From Megascapheus bottae (lineage: Eukaryota; Chordata; Mammalia; Rodentia; Geomyidae), in assembly GCA_024803745.1 (NCBI GenBank), contig JANJXV010000024.1, forward strand, positions 14,286,427 through 14,350,426: a stretch of DNA of 64,000 nucleotides, in the 5' to 3' direction. Each line of letters starts with the position of its first letter. Position 1 is the stretch's first letter. The position numbers and the translations under genes were made by a program. The notes beneath the pieces are model-generated. The model made no database searches, was not told the DNA's origin, and saw nothing but the letters and a program-made list of their open reading frames with translations. Positions 1-10,260 of this stretch are shown here, piece by piece.

Positions 1-877
1 GAGGTTCCCCTTCCTGGCCTAAAAGGGCAGTAAAGAGGGTCTGTCCTGATAGGACATAGAGCGTTAGGGGCATAGCAGGATCATACCTCTTTAAGGCTGC
101 TTCATTGATAGCTAATTGAATTTTATTTAGAACCTCTTTATGATCAGCTGACAATGTTACTATGGAGGTCAGATCAAGAGCCTTTAAGAGATCAAAAAGA
201 GGTGTGAGGGTTGCAGTGGTTATGGGGATCCATGGTCTCATCCAATTAATTTCACCAAGAAGTTTTTGAAGTTGGGGCAGGGTATAAGTATCTTGGATAG
301 ATAATTGGGGTTTTAAAGGAGACACAACATCCAGTGTTAGGACAGATCCCAGGATTTTAAAGGGGGGTATCTTTTGGATTTTTTCTGGGGCAATTTGGAA
401 GCCATTATCTTTTAACAGTTGGAGACATTTATTAAAAAGACAATCTAAATGCTGAGTGTCTGGGCTTCCTATAATGATATCATCCATATACACATAGAAA
501 AGTGAGCCTGTCTCCTCGTTAAGAGGGGATAAGACTCTAGACATATAGTCCTGACATATAGGAGGACTATTGGCCATACCTTGAGGTAGAACTGTCCATT
601 CAAAACGCAAATCAGGCCCCTTATAATTTAATGAAGGAAGGGAGAAGGCAAACTTCTCAGTATCTTCCGGGTGGAGAGGAATAGAGAAAAAACAGTCTTT
701 GATGTCTATGACTATGAGATATTGGTCATTAGGAATGGCAGGTATCCAGGGCATCCCCCTTTGGGGGGGTCCCAAAAAGTTCCATCCTCTCATTTATTTT
801 TCTCAAATCTTGGAGTAGTCTCCACTTGCCATTAGGCTTTTTAATCACAAATACTGGGGAGTTCCAAGGGCTCAAAG
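1..877 (-). pseudogene. pol: ERV reverse transcriptase (pol), 5'-deleted, one frameshift, runs off window
   Basis: RT begins abruptly after gag with [12 protein letters not shown], so the N-terminal part of the fingers is missing. The gag-linked frame ends at a stop at 729-731. A shift at a run of seven G (763-769) moves the RT reading into another frame, which then stays open for about 250 codons to base 1. In that frame I can see LPQG (near 580-595) and the catalytic YMDD at 479-490, with palm, thumb and connection-like sequence after it. The RT active site is intact at sequence level, but the missing N-terminus and the frameshift make this copy a pseudogene. RNase H and integrase would lie outside the window. 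Confidence 0.85.
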
Positions 878-2105
878 ATTTCCTTTTTATGCTTTTCTCA
901 ACTCTATCAACAAAAGTAGACAGGTCCTCTCTTGGTCTTTGGTTAATTCCTGCTATAGGAGACTCAGAGGGACCCTCCTTCAGTTTTCTCCAGGCCGCTA
1001 GGCCCAAAGCTCTAATCTGATCCTGATAGGGAGGGGGGATGGTGGCCTGCTGGATCCCCGTTGAGTACTGATCTGAGGTCCCTGCAAGCGTCCCCAAAGT
1101 AATGGGGATTACAGGTTGCACGTGTTGGTTCCTCTCCGCCTGTTGGCGGCATTCTTCTTTATACAGGGCACACCACTTAATGAAAAGCGGGCCTGGAAGA
1201 ACTGCTTTGGCTAGAGCCATCCAATCGGCTGCAGTACATGGTTGATGAGCAAGGCCTTGGAGGATGGTTTCCGTCCAAGGAGCATTAGGGCCAACTTCTA
1301 AGACAGCTTTTTTGAGTTCCTTAAGGTCGCCAGGCTCCCAGGGATACCCGGTTGCAGGGCGGTTACCACCCGGGTCAATATTAACCAGGAATAGCTGGCA
1401 GGACTCCGGGCCAGGTTCAAATGGTGCCTCACTAGTGACACTGTCTGTTGGGGTCAGGCTCTCCGGCCTTTCTGACACACTTCCGTTCAAAGGCTGCAAT
1501 ATCTTGTGGGCCTCAGAAGCACCATGCCTGTCTGGTGAATGGAGCCCTGGCAGGCCCAGACCCTCCTGTGAGACTACTGAGGGTGGATGGAGCCCTGGCG
1601 CTGTGGGGGTTGAGAAACTACCTGGGCAGCACAGGCCCGGACCCTCCCGTGAGACTACTGAGGGCTCATGGCCTGGGTTTGATGGGGGAGGGGCAAAGGG
1701 TGGCTCCTTCTCATCTCCCTGAGGGGAACTTGGCCTTTCAGTAGATGAGAGATTAGCATCTCCGCAGGGAGTAAGGGAGGCATCTGGCCTCTCTTTGTTA
1801 ACTGTGTCCCCAGGGGACCCAGCCCTCTCCTTGGAAAGTTGAGGAGAAAAACTAGACTTTAAGACTGAATAAACTCCTCCTGAAGGAATCTCCCCTTGAT
1901 TTATCTGGGCTTTTCCGATTAGATGCTCAATTTTGTCCCAAGTATTCCAGTCTACCAAGTTGCTAGTTGGCAGCCACAGGGCGATTTTAACTAAAGTATC
2001 CCAAACTTTACATGTCTGTGCAACTAAAATCTCTAACCCTCGACTTTTAAGGAAGAGCTTAAGAGAGTCGAGGGAAGGCTCATTCTTAGAAAGGTTCTTT
2101 CCCAT
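877..2105 (-). pseudogene. gag: ERV gag (matrix to mid-capsid), fused in frame to RT
   Basis: The frame is open for 479 codons from 2168 to 729, gag plus RT. The likelier gag start is the second Met, at 2105, because it is followed by Gly and reads MGKNLSK, a plausible N-myristoylation signal of betaretroviral matrix. The first 90 residues look like a matrix domain. Roughly residues 105-250 are Pro/Ser-rich linker with near-repeats around the words [11 protein letters not shown] and [11 protein letters not shown]. After that comes capsid: a [15 protein letters not shown] stretch and, near residue 415, a major-homology-region-like stretch ([14 protein letters not shown]). Directly after this, about 878-890, the sequence jumps to RT. 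Capsid C-terminus, nucleocapsid zinc knuckles and protease are absent. No stop or frameshift lies inside the gag part. Family assignment rests on motifs only. Confidence 0.85.
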
Positions 2106-2303
2106 ATTTGATGGGAGTACACTTACCCGCAGTCCGATTAGCTCGTCGGCGGTGAGTTTCTCGAGCACGTGGAGCCCTCACACGGGCGGCAGTTTCCTCA
2201 CACGGGGCACCAGCTGTTGCTCCTCTCGGGGCAGCAACACAGGAACGGGGAGGGACACACAGGGCCAGCCTGTAGTCCCCCGGGGGCCGAGCGAGATGGT
2301 AAG

Positions 2304-2761
2304 TGTCGAAGACCCAGCCCTCCCCCAATCACCGGGGAAGAAAAAACCACGCTGAGTCAGAAGCAGTGTTAACCATGAAAGCGCATCAGATCTCTCTCCT
2401 CATCTCTGCTGATCTCTCGTTCTCTCCGATGCTCTCTGATGCTCTTCTCATTTATTGCGTCAGACAATTAATTATATACTGTTAGGGTAGGAGAAGGTGG
2501 GCACTGGGAAGCTAGCCAATAGGAAGAGGGCCCCTGTGCTACCACTAAGGGTCTGGGTGGGCTTTCAGGCAGTGGGCAGGACAGGTGCAGGAAAGCGCGC
2601 GAGACTTGAGCTGCTGCGAGACCCGCGAAACTGCGGGGGGTTCAATCGAGTCACGTACACAGCCTTAAGAGAGGTATGCAAAAGACCAAATGCCTGGTCA
2701 AAGCCCTTTAATTGCAGCTGAGCCAGAATCAGGCCTCAGAGATGGAGGCTAGGCCCCAACA
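2304..2761 (-). repeat. 5' LTR of the ERV
   Basis: On the minus strand it begins TGTTGGGGCC at 2761 and ends with a CA near 2304, giving about 458 bp. It holds a TATA-like box near 2471-2478 and an AATAAA at 2451-2456, followed by a CT-poor, GA-rich R/U5 stretch. The left boundary is approximate because no standard primer-binding site starting TGG follows it. A tRNA-Lys or tRNA-Phe primer site of the usual class II type is not recognisable here. Confidence 0.75.
2451..2480 (-). promoter_or_regulatory. LTR core promoter and polyadenylation signal
   Basis: On the minus strand a TATATAAT box (about 2471-2478) is followed about 15-20 bases on by AATAAA (2451-2456). This close spacing implies a short R region, as in several class II LTRs. 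Whether the promoter is active cannot be seen. Confidence 0.6.
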
Positions 2762-3303
2762 ATGGTAGTGCATTATTATCCTCATTTCTTTCTTGTTACT
2801 GGTCTGTAGGAGTTTGGAAAGTGGAAGCTATTTTGGATATAAGATTTCCAGGCAGCATTTGAAGCAGTTGTTTAATGGAATCTGATGTTCTCATCAGATC
2901 TTTGGTCGCACTGGCATTTGAGTGTCTCCAAAATCTCTGAACATGTTGGATGCCTCCTTCAGCCCTGTTGCGTGGGGCTCCCCTTCAGAGGTCTGTGCTG
3001 TCCCTGTTGACTCATGAATTTGCTTTTCTCAGTGCTGATATTCATAGAAGGCTAGACCTATCTGTGGGTAGAGAGGACACACACAACAGTGCTCGTGGTG
3101 AATAGTAATACGTGCTCCCTAATGAGACCACATGTGTCCGTGGGAAGTGCTGAGGCAGAGAGCAACTGACCGGAAGATGAAAGAAGAAATCTATTTCTAT
3201 TGGGGCAAGATGCAGGGAGAAGAATGATAGGGATCTCAAATGGTCCACGTGGATTCTCTCTTGGCAAAGACCACAAGGGAGGCAACAGATTGAGTCCATT
3301 CTG
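2762..3303. other. Unique sequence, no gene seen
   Basis: Repeat-poor DNA right of the ERV. Two short overlapping minus-strand frames near 3042-3299 show no recognisable domain. The ERV target-site copy should start at 2762 but its partner is outside the window. Confidence 0.5.
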
Positions 3304-3725
3304 AGCTGGGCATAATGGAATATGTCTGTAATCTCAGCTAATTAGGAGGCAGAGGTAGGAGGATCACCGTTTGAGACTAGCTCTGGCAAAGTTAGTGATA
3401 CCCTATTCCAAAAATAAAACCAATAAAAGAAATAAAAGTACAGGGTTGGCCAGGAACATGGCCTAGAGGTAGTGTGCTCGCCTAGCCCTAGGTTTGATTC
3501 CTTGGAACCACATACAGAGAAAAAGCCAGAAGTGGTATTGTGGCTCAAGTGGCAGAGTGCTAGCCTTGAGCAAAAAGTGTCCAAGGCCAGTGCCCAGGCC
3601 CTGAGTTCAAGCCCCAGGATTGGCAAAAAAAAAAAAAGTACAGGGTTCGAGGGGCATAGTTTATGTGCTTGCGCAACAATCATAAGACCCTGAGTTCAAT
3701 TCCCAGTACTGCCAAAATAATAATC
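3304..3725 (+). mobile_element. B1-dID-type composite SINE, split by an IDL-Geo insertion
   Basis: The left part (3304-3447) is 7SL/B1-like (GCTGGGCATAATGG, then AGGAGGATCACCG). The right part (3648-3720) is an ID-like tRNA-derived monomer ending in CAATTCCCAGTACTGCC and an A-rich tail. The two halves are separated by a younger IDL-Geo with a target-site duplication, so they were one element. Confidence 0.8.
3448..3637 (+). mobile_element. IDL-Geo SINE nested in B1-dID
   Basis: Both monomers and an A13 tail are present. It is flanked by AGTACAGGGTT at 3437-3447 and again at 3637-3647, a clean target-site duplication. Confidence 0.9.
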
Positions 3726-4044
3726 AAAATGGTCCATTATGGAATCTATTGTGTACTCAGCTCTATGCTGTGAGAAAGAGCCACACTTCCTGTGTAGGTC
3801 TCAGGTAAGGTAGAAAGACAGAGGAAAAGGCAAAGTAACATGGATGTGGCATATAGTAATCCATGGGTTTGTTTCTATTTTCTTTGTCACAGAAGCTGAG
3901 CTTAAAGGGTAGGCAGAGGTTTTCAACTGCCATAGGTTGACAGAAAGTAGATGCAAACCATACATTTGAGAAAGAGTTTGTATCTGATTATAAGCTGTTC
4001 CATCAGAACAGCTTAAATAATGTAAATGATAAAATAATGCCAAT
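3726..4044. other. Unclassified sequence
   Basis: No repeat or gene is recognised. It lies between the composite SINE and an old L1 fragment. Confidence 0.4.
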
Positions 4045-4372
4045 ATGAAATACTATTGAGAATGTGGTAAAAACTAGACTATTTTGTATCTCTCATATAT
4101 TGCTGATGAGAAAGAGAAATGGTGAGCCATTCTGAAAAAAATAGCTTGTCATTGTCTTTAAAAATGCAAGATAATATAGGAAAATTACTCTCAGGTATTC
4201 ATTTTAGAGAAATAAAAATTATGTCCATAGTTTCAAACCCTGTGCATGATTATTCTTAATGGCCTTGTTTGTGATAGTTGCAAACTGGAAAAAAATCCAA
4301 CTTGTACTACAATAATCCAGTGATTAACCAAAATATGATATAGAAATGAAAAAAAATCATTGTGAAATACAC
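4045..4372 (+). mobile_element. Ancient L1 3' portion, sense
   Basis: The sequence resembles the end of ORF2 and 3' region of old mammalian L1: a 'cattgctgatgag' block, then a 'ttagagaaataaaaatta' block, then 'gttgcaaactggaaa'. It is diverged and has no long frame. Confidence 0.65.
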
Positions 4373-4411
4373 TCCATCTCCCTTTCCTTCCTTCCTCCTT
4401 CCCTCCCTCCA

Positions 4412-4507
4412 CTTCTGGCTTTTCCTGTTTATGTGGTATCAAGGAGTTGAACCCAGGGATTCATGCATGCTAGGCAAGCATTCTACCACTAAGCCACATT
4501 TCCAGCC
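4412..4507 (-). mobile_element. IDL-Geo fragment (left monomer)
   Basis: Reverse complement of the IDL monomer plus the junction to Geo. The Geo body is missing and replaced by a short pyrimidine run. Confidence 0.75.
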
Positions 4508-4527
4508 CCCTCTCTCATTCTTTTCTA

Positions 4528-4579
4528 TGGTATCTTACTGTGTTGCCCAGGCTCATCTCCAGCTCCTGGGTTTAAGTAA

Positions 4580-4580
<1 letters not shown>
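4528..4580 (-). mobile_element. 7SL/B1-like fragment
   Basis: Contains TGTTGCCCAGGCTCATCTCC, an antisense 7SL-SINE hallmark. It breaks off into the adjoining satellite. Confidence 0.6.
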
Positions 4581-5013
<433 letters not shown>

Positions 5014-5186
5014 CAGTCCTGAGGCTTGAACTTAGGTCTGGGCACTGTCCTTGGGCTTTCTCAAGGCTAGAGCTCAAGCCACAGCATCATTTCCTGCTTT
5101 TCCTATGTATGTGGTACTGAGAAATCAAACCCAGGTCTTCATGCATTCTAGGAAAGTACTCTAACACAAGGCCAGACTCCCGGCCC
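5014..5186 (-). mobile_element. IDL-Geo SINE
   Basis: Full antisense Geo plus IDL, diverged. Its A-tail (plus-strand pyrimidines) merges with the satellite on its left, so the satellite may have grown from the tail. Confidence 0.85.
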
Positions 5187-5590
5187 TATAATTTGTACCT
5201 TCTTGAAAATAAAAATAAGATGTTTGACACATCCATCTATTAATACTATATATTTGTATTTTTATTGTAAAGTGCATTTGGGATTGTTCTATTTGATGCT
5301 GATATACAGGATTGTGATTCAGTTTTATTTAATAATTTACCAAATTTTCTTATGAATGTTAATTATTCAAAAATTGTTGTATATAGAAATTATATTCTTC
5401 ATGAGTATTACAGTTTAAGACTCCTAGTTCAATGCTCAGTAGAAGCAAGTAATATGGTATGTTCACTTTGTTCCTGATTTGAAATATAAATATTTTTTTA
5501 TTTCACTTTAAGATTTTATAAAGTTTTTGCTTGCTTAAGAAGAGCTTACCTAATTTGAATCTGATAAGGCCTGAATACTTTTTCCTTCTT
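5187..5590. other. AT-rich unclassified sequence
   Basis: No gene and no confident repeat. The composition is like old L1 flanks. Confidence 0.4.
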
Positions 5591-5850
5591 CTTTTTTTTC
5601 TTTTCTTTCTTTCTTTTTTTTTTTTTTGCCAGTGTGGGGCTTGAACTCAAAGCCTGGATGTTGTTTCTGAGCTTTTTTTGCTCAAGGCCAGTTCTCTGCC
5701 AGTTTGAGCCACAACTATACTTCTAGTTTTCTAGTGATTAATAATAACCAAGAAGAAAGTCTCATGGATTTTCCTGTCTGGGTTGGAAGATCCTCAGATC
5801 TCAGCCTCCTGAGTAGCTAGGATTACAGGTATGAGCCGCCACTGCCCGGT
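5591..5850 (-). mobile_element. B1-Geo composite SINE
   Basis: Antisense Geo half followed by the 7SL-like half ending GATTACAGGTATGAGCCGCC. A long poly-T/CTTT run at the left is its former A-tail. Confidence 0.85.
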
Positions 5851-5944
5851 ATCTACTATTTTTACTAATAAAAGATTATCTGTGACTATTAAGTTGATCA
5901 TGCAGTTTTCCTACTTCCTTCTATGTATTTCATCAATATGGCTT

Positions 5945-6096
5945 TTTTTCCATATATTTTTTATTGTAATTAATAGAAGGGTTACATGATATTTGCCAGA
6001 TAGAAGGTGCATTAATTCGCATACATTGATACCCTTTCTCATGTCTTGTTCCCCATTTCCCTCCCCCCCACCCCCACCCCTCATCTTGTTTCCCCC
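5945..6096 (-). mobile_element. L1 3' end (geomyoid-type 3' UTR)
   Basis: Antisense copy of the recurring block TTTATTG...GGGTTACATGATATTTGCCAG, followed by the C-rich complement of a polypurine tract. The same block joins directly to the ORF2 C-terminus near 42.4-43.1 kb, which identifies it as L1 3' UTR. Confidence 0.8.
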
Positions 6097-6275
6097 CCTG
6101 GGCTTTGAGCTCAGGGCCTGAGCACTGTCTTTGGGCTTTCTCAAGGCTAGAGCTCTACCACTTGAGCCACTGTGCCACTTCTAGCTTTTTCTATTGATGT
6201 GGAACCAAGGAATTGAACCCGGGTCTTCGTGCATGCTAGGCAATCACTCTACCACTAGGCCAAACTCCCAGCCCC
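6097..6275 (-). mobile_element. IDL-Geo SINE
   Basis: Antisense Geo and IDL, good match to the other copies. It abuts the C-rich L1 3' UTR tract. Confidence 0.85.
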
Positions 6276-6407
6276 ATCACCATGGCTTATTGCATTACTA
6301 GATCTTATTATTGAACTTTGTGATATGAATCTCATATAGGATTGATATATTGTGATTTTTTACATTGTTTGATTTATTTGTTAAAATTTTATTTTATTTT
6401 GTTATTT

Positions 6408-6590
6408 TGCCAGACCCAGGTCTTGTACTCAGGGCTGAGCACTGTCCTTGGACTTTCCTCAAGACCTCTCTACCACTTGAGCCACAGCACCACTTCTGGC
6501 TTTTTCTGTGTATGTGATACTGAGGAATCGAACCCAGGGCTTCATACATGCTAGGCAAGCACTTTTCCACAAGGTGACACTTCTAACCTC
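6408..6590 (-). mobile_element. IDL-Geo SINE with AT-rich target duplication
   Basis: Antisense and diverged. TAAAATTTTATTTTATTTT occurs on both sides (about 6382-6400 and 6592-6610), a long target-site duplication. Confidence 0.8.
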
Positions 6591-6610
6591 GTAAAATTTT
6601 ATTTTATTTT

Positions 6611-6840
6611 ATTTTTGTCAGTCATAGAGCTTGAATTCAGGGTCTAGGAGCCGTCCCTGAGCTTTCTCCCTCAAGGCTAGCCCTCTTGCACTTTGAGCCG
6701 CAGCTCCACTTCTGGCTTTTTGTTGGTTAATAAAAGAGTCTCACAGACTTCCCTTCCTGGGATGCCTTCAAACTGCAGTTCTCAGTTCTCAGCCACCTTT
6801 GCAGGTAGGTTTGTACACACCAACCACCAGTACTCATCGG
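6611..6840 (-). mobile_element. B1-Geo composite SINE, diverged
   Basis: Antisense Geo half is clear (GAGCCGCAGCTCCACTTC). The B1 half is degraded after 6770. Confidence 0.75.
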
Positions 6841-7384
6841 GGGTTACAATCTAACATGCCTCAATTATATGATTAATCAATTCTTTCATCATTCTTCCCT
6901 TTTCCTTCCCACCCCTTCCTCCGCCGGTTCTGTAAGTTTCTCCCTCCTTTTCCACATATGTTCATTGACTATTATGACTCTATTTGTTCGGCATACCTTT
7001 TTCCGTTCTAGGATTTGGCTATTATAAAAAGTTCTGCAGTGAGGGGCCGGGAGTTTGGCCTAGTGGTTAAAGTGCTTGCCTAGCATGCATGAAGACCCAG
7101 GTTCAATTCCTCAGTACCACATACGTAGAAAAAAGCGGGAAGTGGTGCTGAGGCTCAAGTGGTAGAGCTCTAGCCTTGAGAAAGTCCAAGGACAGTGCTC
7201 AGGCCCTGAGCTCAAGCCCAGGACTGGCAAAAAAAAAAAAAAAGTTCTACAGTGAATATGAGGGGGAAGGTGCCTTTATTAGATCCTGTTTTGCAGTCTT
7301 TCCGATAAATGTCCAGGTGTGGTATCACTGAGTCATATAAATTCTATATTTAGTTTTTCTTCTAAGAATTTAGTTAGAAGCATA
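6841..7384 (-). mobile_element. Ancient L1 fragment, interrupted by IDL-Geo
   Basis: Antisense L1 3' region. 'ttggctattataaaaagttctgcagtga' type sequence and 'gtccaggtgtggtatcactgagtcat' match the L1 ORF2 C-terminal region in reverse. An IDL-Geo splits it at 7043. Confidence 0.65.
7043..7239 (+). mobile_element. IDL-Geo SINE inside L1
   Basis: Complete copy with an A15 tail. The flank AAAAGTTCTGCAGTGA (about 7027-7042) reappears as AAAGTTCTACAGTGA (7241-7255) with one mismatch. Confidence 0.92.
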
Positions 7385-7975
7385 CAACCACAATATTATT
7401 ATACCTAAAATTTTGGTAATTTGTTAATATTATGGATTTCCATTTTTTTCCTGATTCTCCCTTTCTCTGACTTTTACAGTTTCTTCATTTAAGTCAGGAT
7501 CTAATTAAGATCCATTATTTACAAGTTAGTCCCCTTAATCTCTAAGTTTCTTTCCACTTGTTCTTTTTTGTGGGAGGGTTGAGCAATTGGGTTGTTTGCT
7601 TCCGAGTTTCTCACAGTGTGACTTTGTGTCATTCTTACTATGTTAGTTAACAGGCACCTGTTTCTTGTATTACTTGTAAATTAGTGCTTAGAATCCAGGG
7701 GCTTGATTTGATTAAGATTTCTTTTCAAGAACACTTGACAGGTGATTTTGCAAGCCTCTATCAGGAAGCAGACAATGTCTGCTTTTCTTTCTTTCACTTC
7801 TCGTTTTATGATGTTAGCTGACATTACTGGTTATTACTTTGATATATTAATTCATTAGGGGATAGAAAATGTGGAGATATTATGATTCTATTGTTCCTTC
7901 TTCATTTATTAGCAGGAGTACTTCTACAAGGAGAAACCTCTTCTTACCTATTTGGTTATGCTAAAGAACAGGAAG
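7385..7975 (-). mobile_element. Ancient L1-associated 3' UTR-like repeat
   Basis: Matches from memory an old mammalian interspersed repeat, probably an L1M 3' region in antisense: the blocks 'aggggcttgatttgatt', 'ttaattcattagggg' and 'cttcttcatttattagcagg' occur in the expected order. The exact subfamily is not assigned. Confidence 0.6.
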
Positions 7976-8214
7976 ACAGAGGCATAATTCTTAAAAATAG
8001 CAGTTTGGTTCTCTAGCATGTTCCAAAGGTGACAAATGAATTGAAAACTAAACTGTTATGAGCTACGGGAATCTGGTTTCTTTCAGCTCATATAACACAG
8101 AGAGGACCTCAATGGTTCAGTACTTGTTACTGAGTGATATGTGGATATAGCCAGTTTACTTAACCCATTCCTTAGGTGAAAGACATTCGGACAATCTAGA
8201 TGGCATTTCTCTTT

Positions 8215-8320
8215 TACTTTTTGTTGCCCAGGTTAGCCTTAAACTCTTAGGGTTAAGCAATCCTCCAGCTTCAGCTCCCAAGTTGTGGGATTAAAGGTGG
8301 GTGGCACCATGTCTGTCTAG
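8215..8320 (-). mobile_element. B1-like 7SL SINE monomer
   Basis: Antisense monomer from GTTGCCCAGGTTAGCC to GTGGGATTAAAGGTGGGTGG. Confidence 0.75.
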
Positions 8321-8334
8321 ATTCTTTTTGCAGT

Positions 8335-8572
8335 TGTTGTTGGTCGGTTGTGGGGCTTGAACTCTGTGCTTGGGCACTGTCCCTAAGATCTTCATTTTAA
8401 GGCTAGTGCTCTACCACTTTGAGCCACAGTGCCACTTCTGATTTTCTAGTGGTTAATTGGAGATAAAAGTTTCATGGACTTTTCATGTCTGGACTGGCTT
8501 TGACCGTGATCTTCAGATCTCAGCCTCATGAGTGGCTAGGATTACAGGCATGAGCCACCAGAGCCCAGCTAT
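8335..8572 (-). mobile_element. B1-Geo composite SINE
   Basis: Complete antisense copy. The flanks GTCTGTCTAGATT and GCCTGTTTAGATT are a probable target-site duplication. Confidence 0.88.
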
Positions 8573-9323
8573 GCCTGTTTAGATTTTAAGCTTGGTATAT
8601 TGGGAATAAAGAGTCTGTTAAAGTACACATGTGTGTTTGATTGCAAACATAGGTTCTTGTTTCATCTGAGTAAATACCGAGGGGTGGAGTTTCTAGGTCA
8701 TACTGAGAATGCTGAAATTAATAAGTAAATGGCAAACTACTGTCCCAAGTATTTATTTTTATTTTCATTCTTATCTTTTTGCCACTATAATAGTCATGCA
8801 GTGGTATGTCTTCAGTGATGCTTAATTTGCATTTCCCTAGTGGTTAATCATGTTGAACATGTGTTTTTCTCTGTGTATCTTCTTAGGTGAAGTATATGTT
8901 TAAATCTTCCATACATTGACATTAATTTTAGAGTTTTGAGAGTTCTTTTTATAATCAAGTGCTAGTCTTTTTTCTAAAAATCAGGTCGGCAACTTACAAA
9001 TGTTTTATCTCTCGATGCTTTTCACAGATCAAAATAACTTAAGTTCTGATGATGTCTAATTTATCAAATTTCTCTGCAGGAATGTGTTAAGGGTTTGCTG
9101 TTTAATCTAAGGCCACAAAGATTTTTCTCCTATGTCTCTTTCCAGAAGTTGTATTCTTTTAGCTTTTATATGTAAATCTGTTGAGCAAGATCATCACAAT
9201 TAAAATATGACATAATAAAGCCTTTCATCCTTAAGTAAATATTATTCTACATACAGAGTTTTGCTGAAGCTGTTTATCAGCTTGAAAAAATTCTTTATTA
9301 TATTCTTAGTTTGCCGAGAGCTT

Positions 9324-9552
9324 TCTTTTTTTTATTTTCTGGAGCTGGGATTTGAACTCTGGGCCTTTCAGTGGATTGGCTAGTGTTTTACCTGAACCAC
9401 ATAACCAGCCCAGTTCTCTGTGTGTTACTTTTAGAAATGGAGTCTCAGGAGTTTTCTGATTGGGCTGTTCTAGAACTACCATTCTCTGATAGCTAGGAGA
9501 TCACTTTCTCTGAGTAGTTAGGATTATAGGCATGAGTTACCAGTCCCTGGCT
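9324..9552 (-). mobile_element. B1-dID-type SINE
   Basis: Antisense: an ID-like half (CTGGAGCTGGGATTTGAAC...ACCAGCCC), then a 7SL-like half ending GGATTATAGGCATGAGTTACC. Confidence 0.7.
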
Positions 9553-9596
9553 TTACTAATTTCACTTATTTGTCTTTCTGTAAAAAGCAAAACCAT

Positions 9597-9802
9597 AGGG
9601 GTTGGGAATATGGCTTAGTGGAAGAGAGCTTGCCTAGCATGTATGAAGCCCTGGATTTGAGTCCTCAGTACCACATGTACAGAAAAAGCCGAAAGTAGAA
9701 CTGTGGCTCAAGTGGTAGAGTGTTAGCCTTGAGCAAAAAGTGTCCAAGGACAGTGCCCTGGACCTGGGTTCAAGCCCCAGGACTGGTCAAAAAAAAAAAA
9801 AG
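9597..9802 (+). mobile_element. IDL-Geo SINE (older variant)
   Basis: Complete, with GAGCAAAAAGTGTCC in the Geo core instead of the common GAGAAAGTCC. AAAAAGCAAAA flanks both sides. Confidence 0.88.
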
Positions 9803-9839
9803 AATATAAAAAAGCAAAAGCGTAAAGACAGAAAAAAAT

Positions 9840-10260
9840 CCTAAGACAGGTCAAAGTGAGATCATTGAGCTGTAGCATTAGTTTGATTTCTTAAGTTTAT
9901 TTTCTTCTGTTTGTTTTAGAGCCTATTTGTTCCATGAGAGCTTATCTCATTGAGCTCTTCTTTTCTTTTCTACTGTAAGCATGTACTACCTCCACTAAAG
10001 CTACAATTTTTATATGATTTTGTATTTATGCAATTCTAAATATTTTCTTATTTTCTTTTTGATTCCTTTATTTGACTGGTGGATGTTTTAGAAGTATGTT
10101 GTTTAATTTAATACTTCGGAGGTTGTTTTTTTTTTTTTTTTTCCAAGTGTCTCTCATCTATTTGTAGTTTTTCTTAATTATGGTCCTGGAGCATATTTTA
10201 TGTATGAATTCTTTCTGTAGAATTCCTTTGCCCCGGGCCTGCATGCCAAAGGGAGTCTCC
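9840..10260 (-). mobile_element. Ancient L1 ORF2 fragment
   Basis: Antisense of the ORF2 central region: a 'tttgactggtggatgttttag' type block, 'agtatgttgtttaattt', then 'tatggtcctggagcatattttatgt'. A poly-T run at 10124-10142 interrupts it. Confidence 0.65.

Larger units (their letters stand above)
1..2761 (-). mobile_element. Class II (betaretrovirus-like) endogenous retrovirus, 5' part, internally deleted
   Basis: Read on the minus strand the order is LTR, short leader, gag, then reverse transcriptase running off the left edge of the window. The matrix-capsid layout and the polymerase motifs ([22 protein letters not shown]) are typical of betaretrovirus or IAP-like class II ERVs. The end of capsid, nucleocapsid, protease and the start of RT are missing, so the copy is defective. 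Integrase, env and the 3' LTR would lie left of position 1 and cannot be judged. The left target-site duplication is also out of view. Confidence 0.9.
8080..9200 (-). mobile_element. Ancient L1 ORF2 C-terminal region, interrupted by SINEs
   Basis: Antisense L1M-type sequence: 'gtttacttaacccattcc', 'ctgagtaaataccgaggg', 'tttgcatttccctagtgg' and 'aatctaaggccacaaag' in the normal order. Two SINEs (8215-8572) split it. No reading frame is preserved. Confidence 0.75.

Noticed and set aside
826..1744. Plus-strand frames of 64-152 codons over the ERV
   Set aside because: They are antisense shadows of the gag-pol frame.
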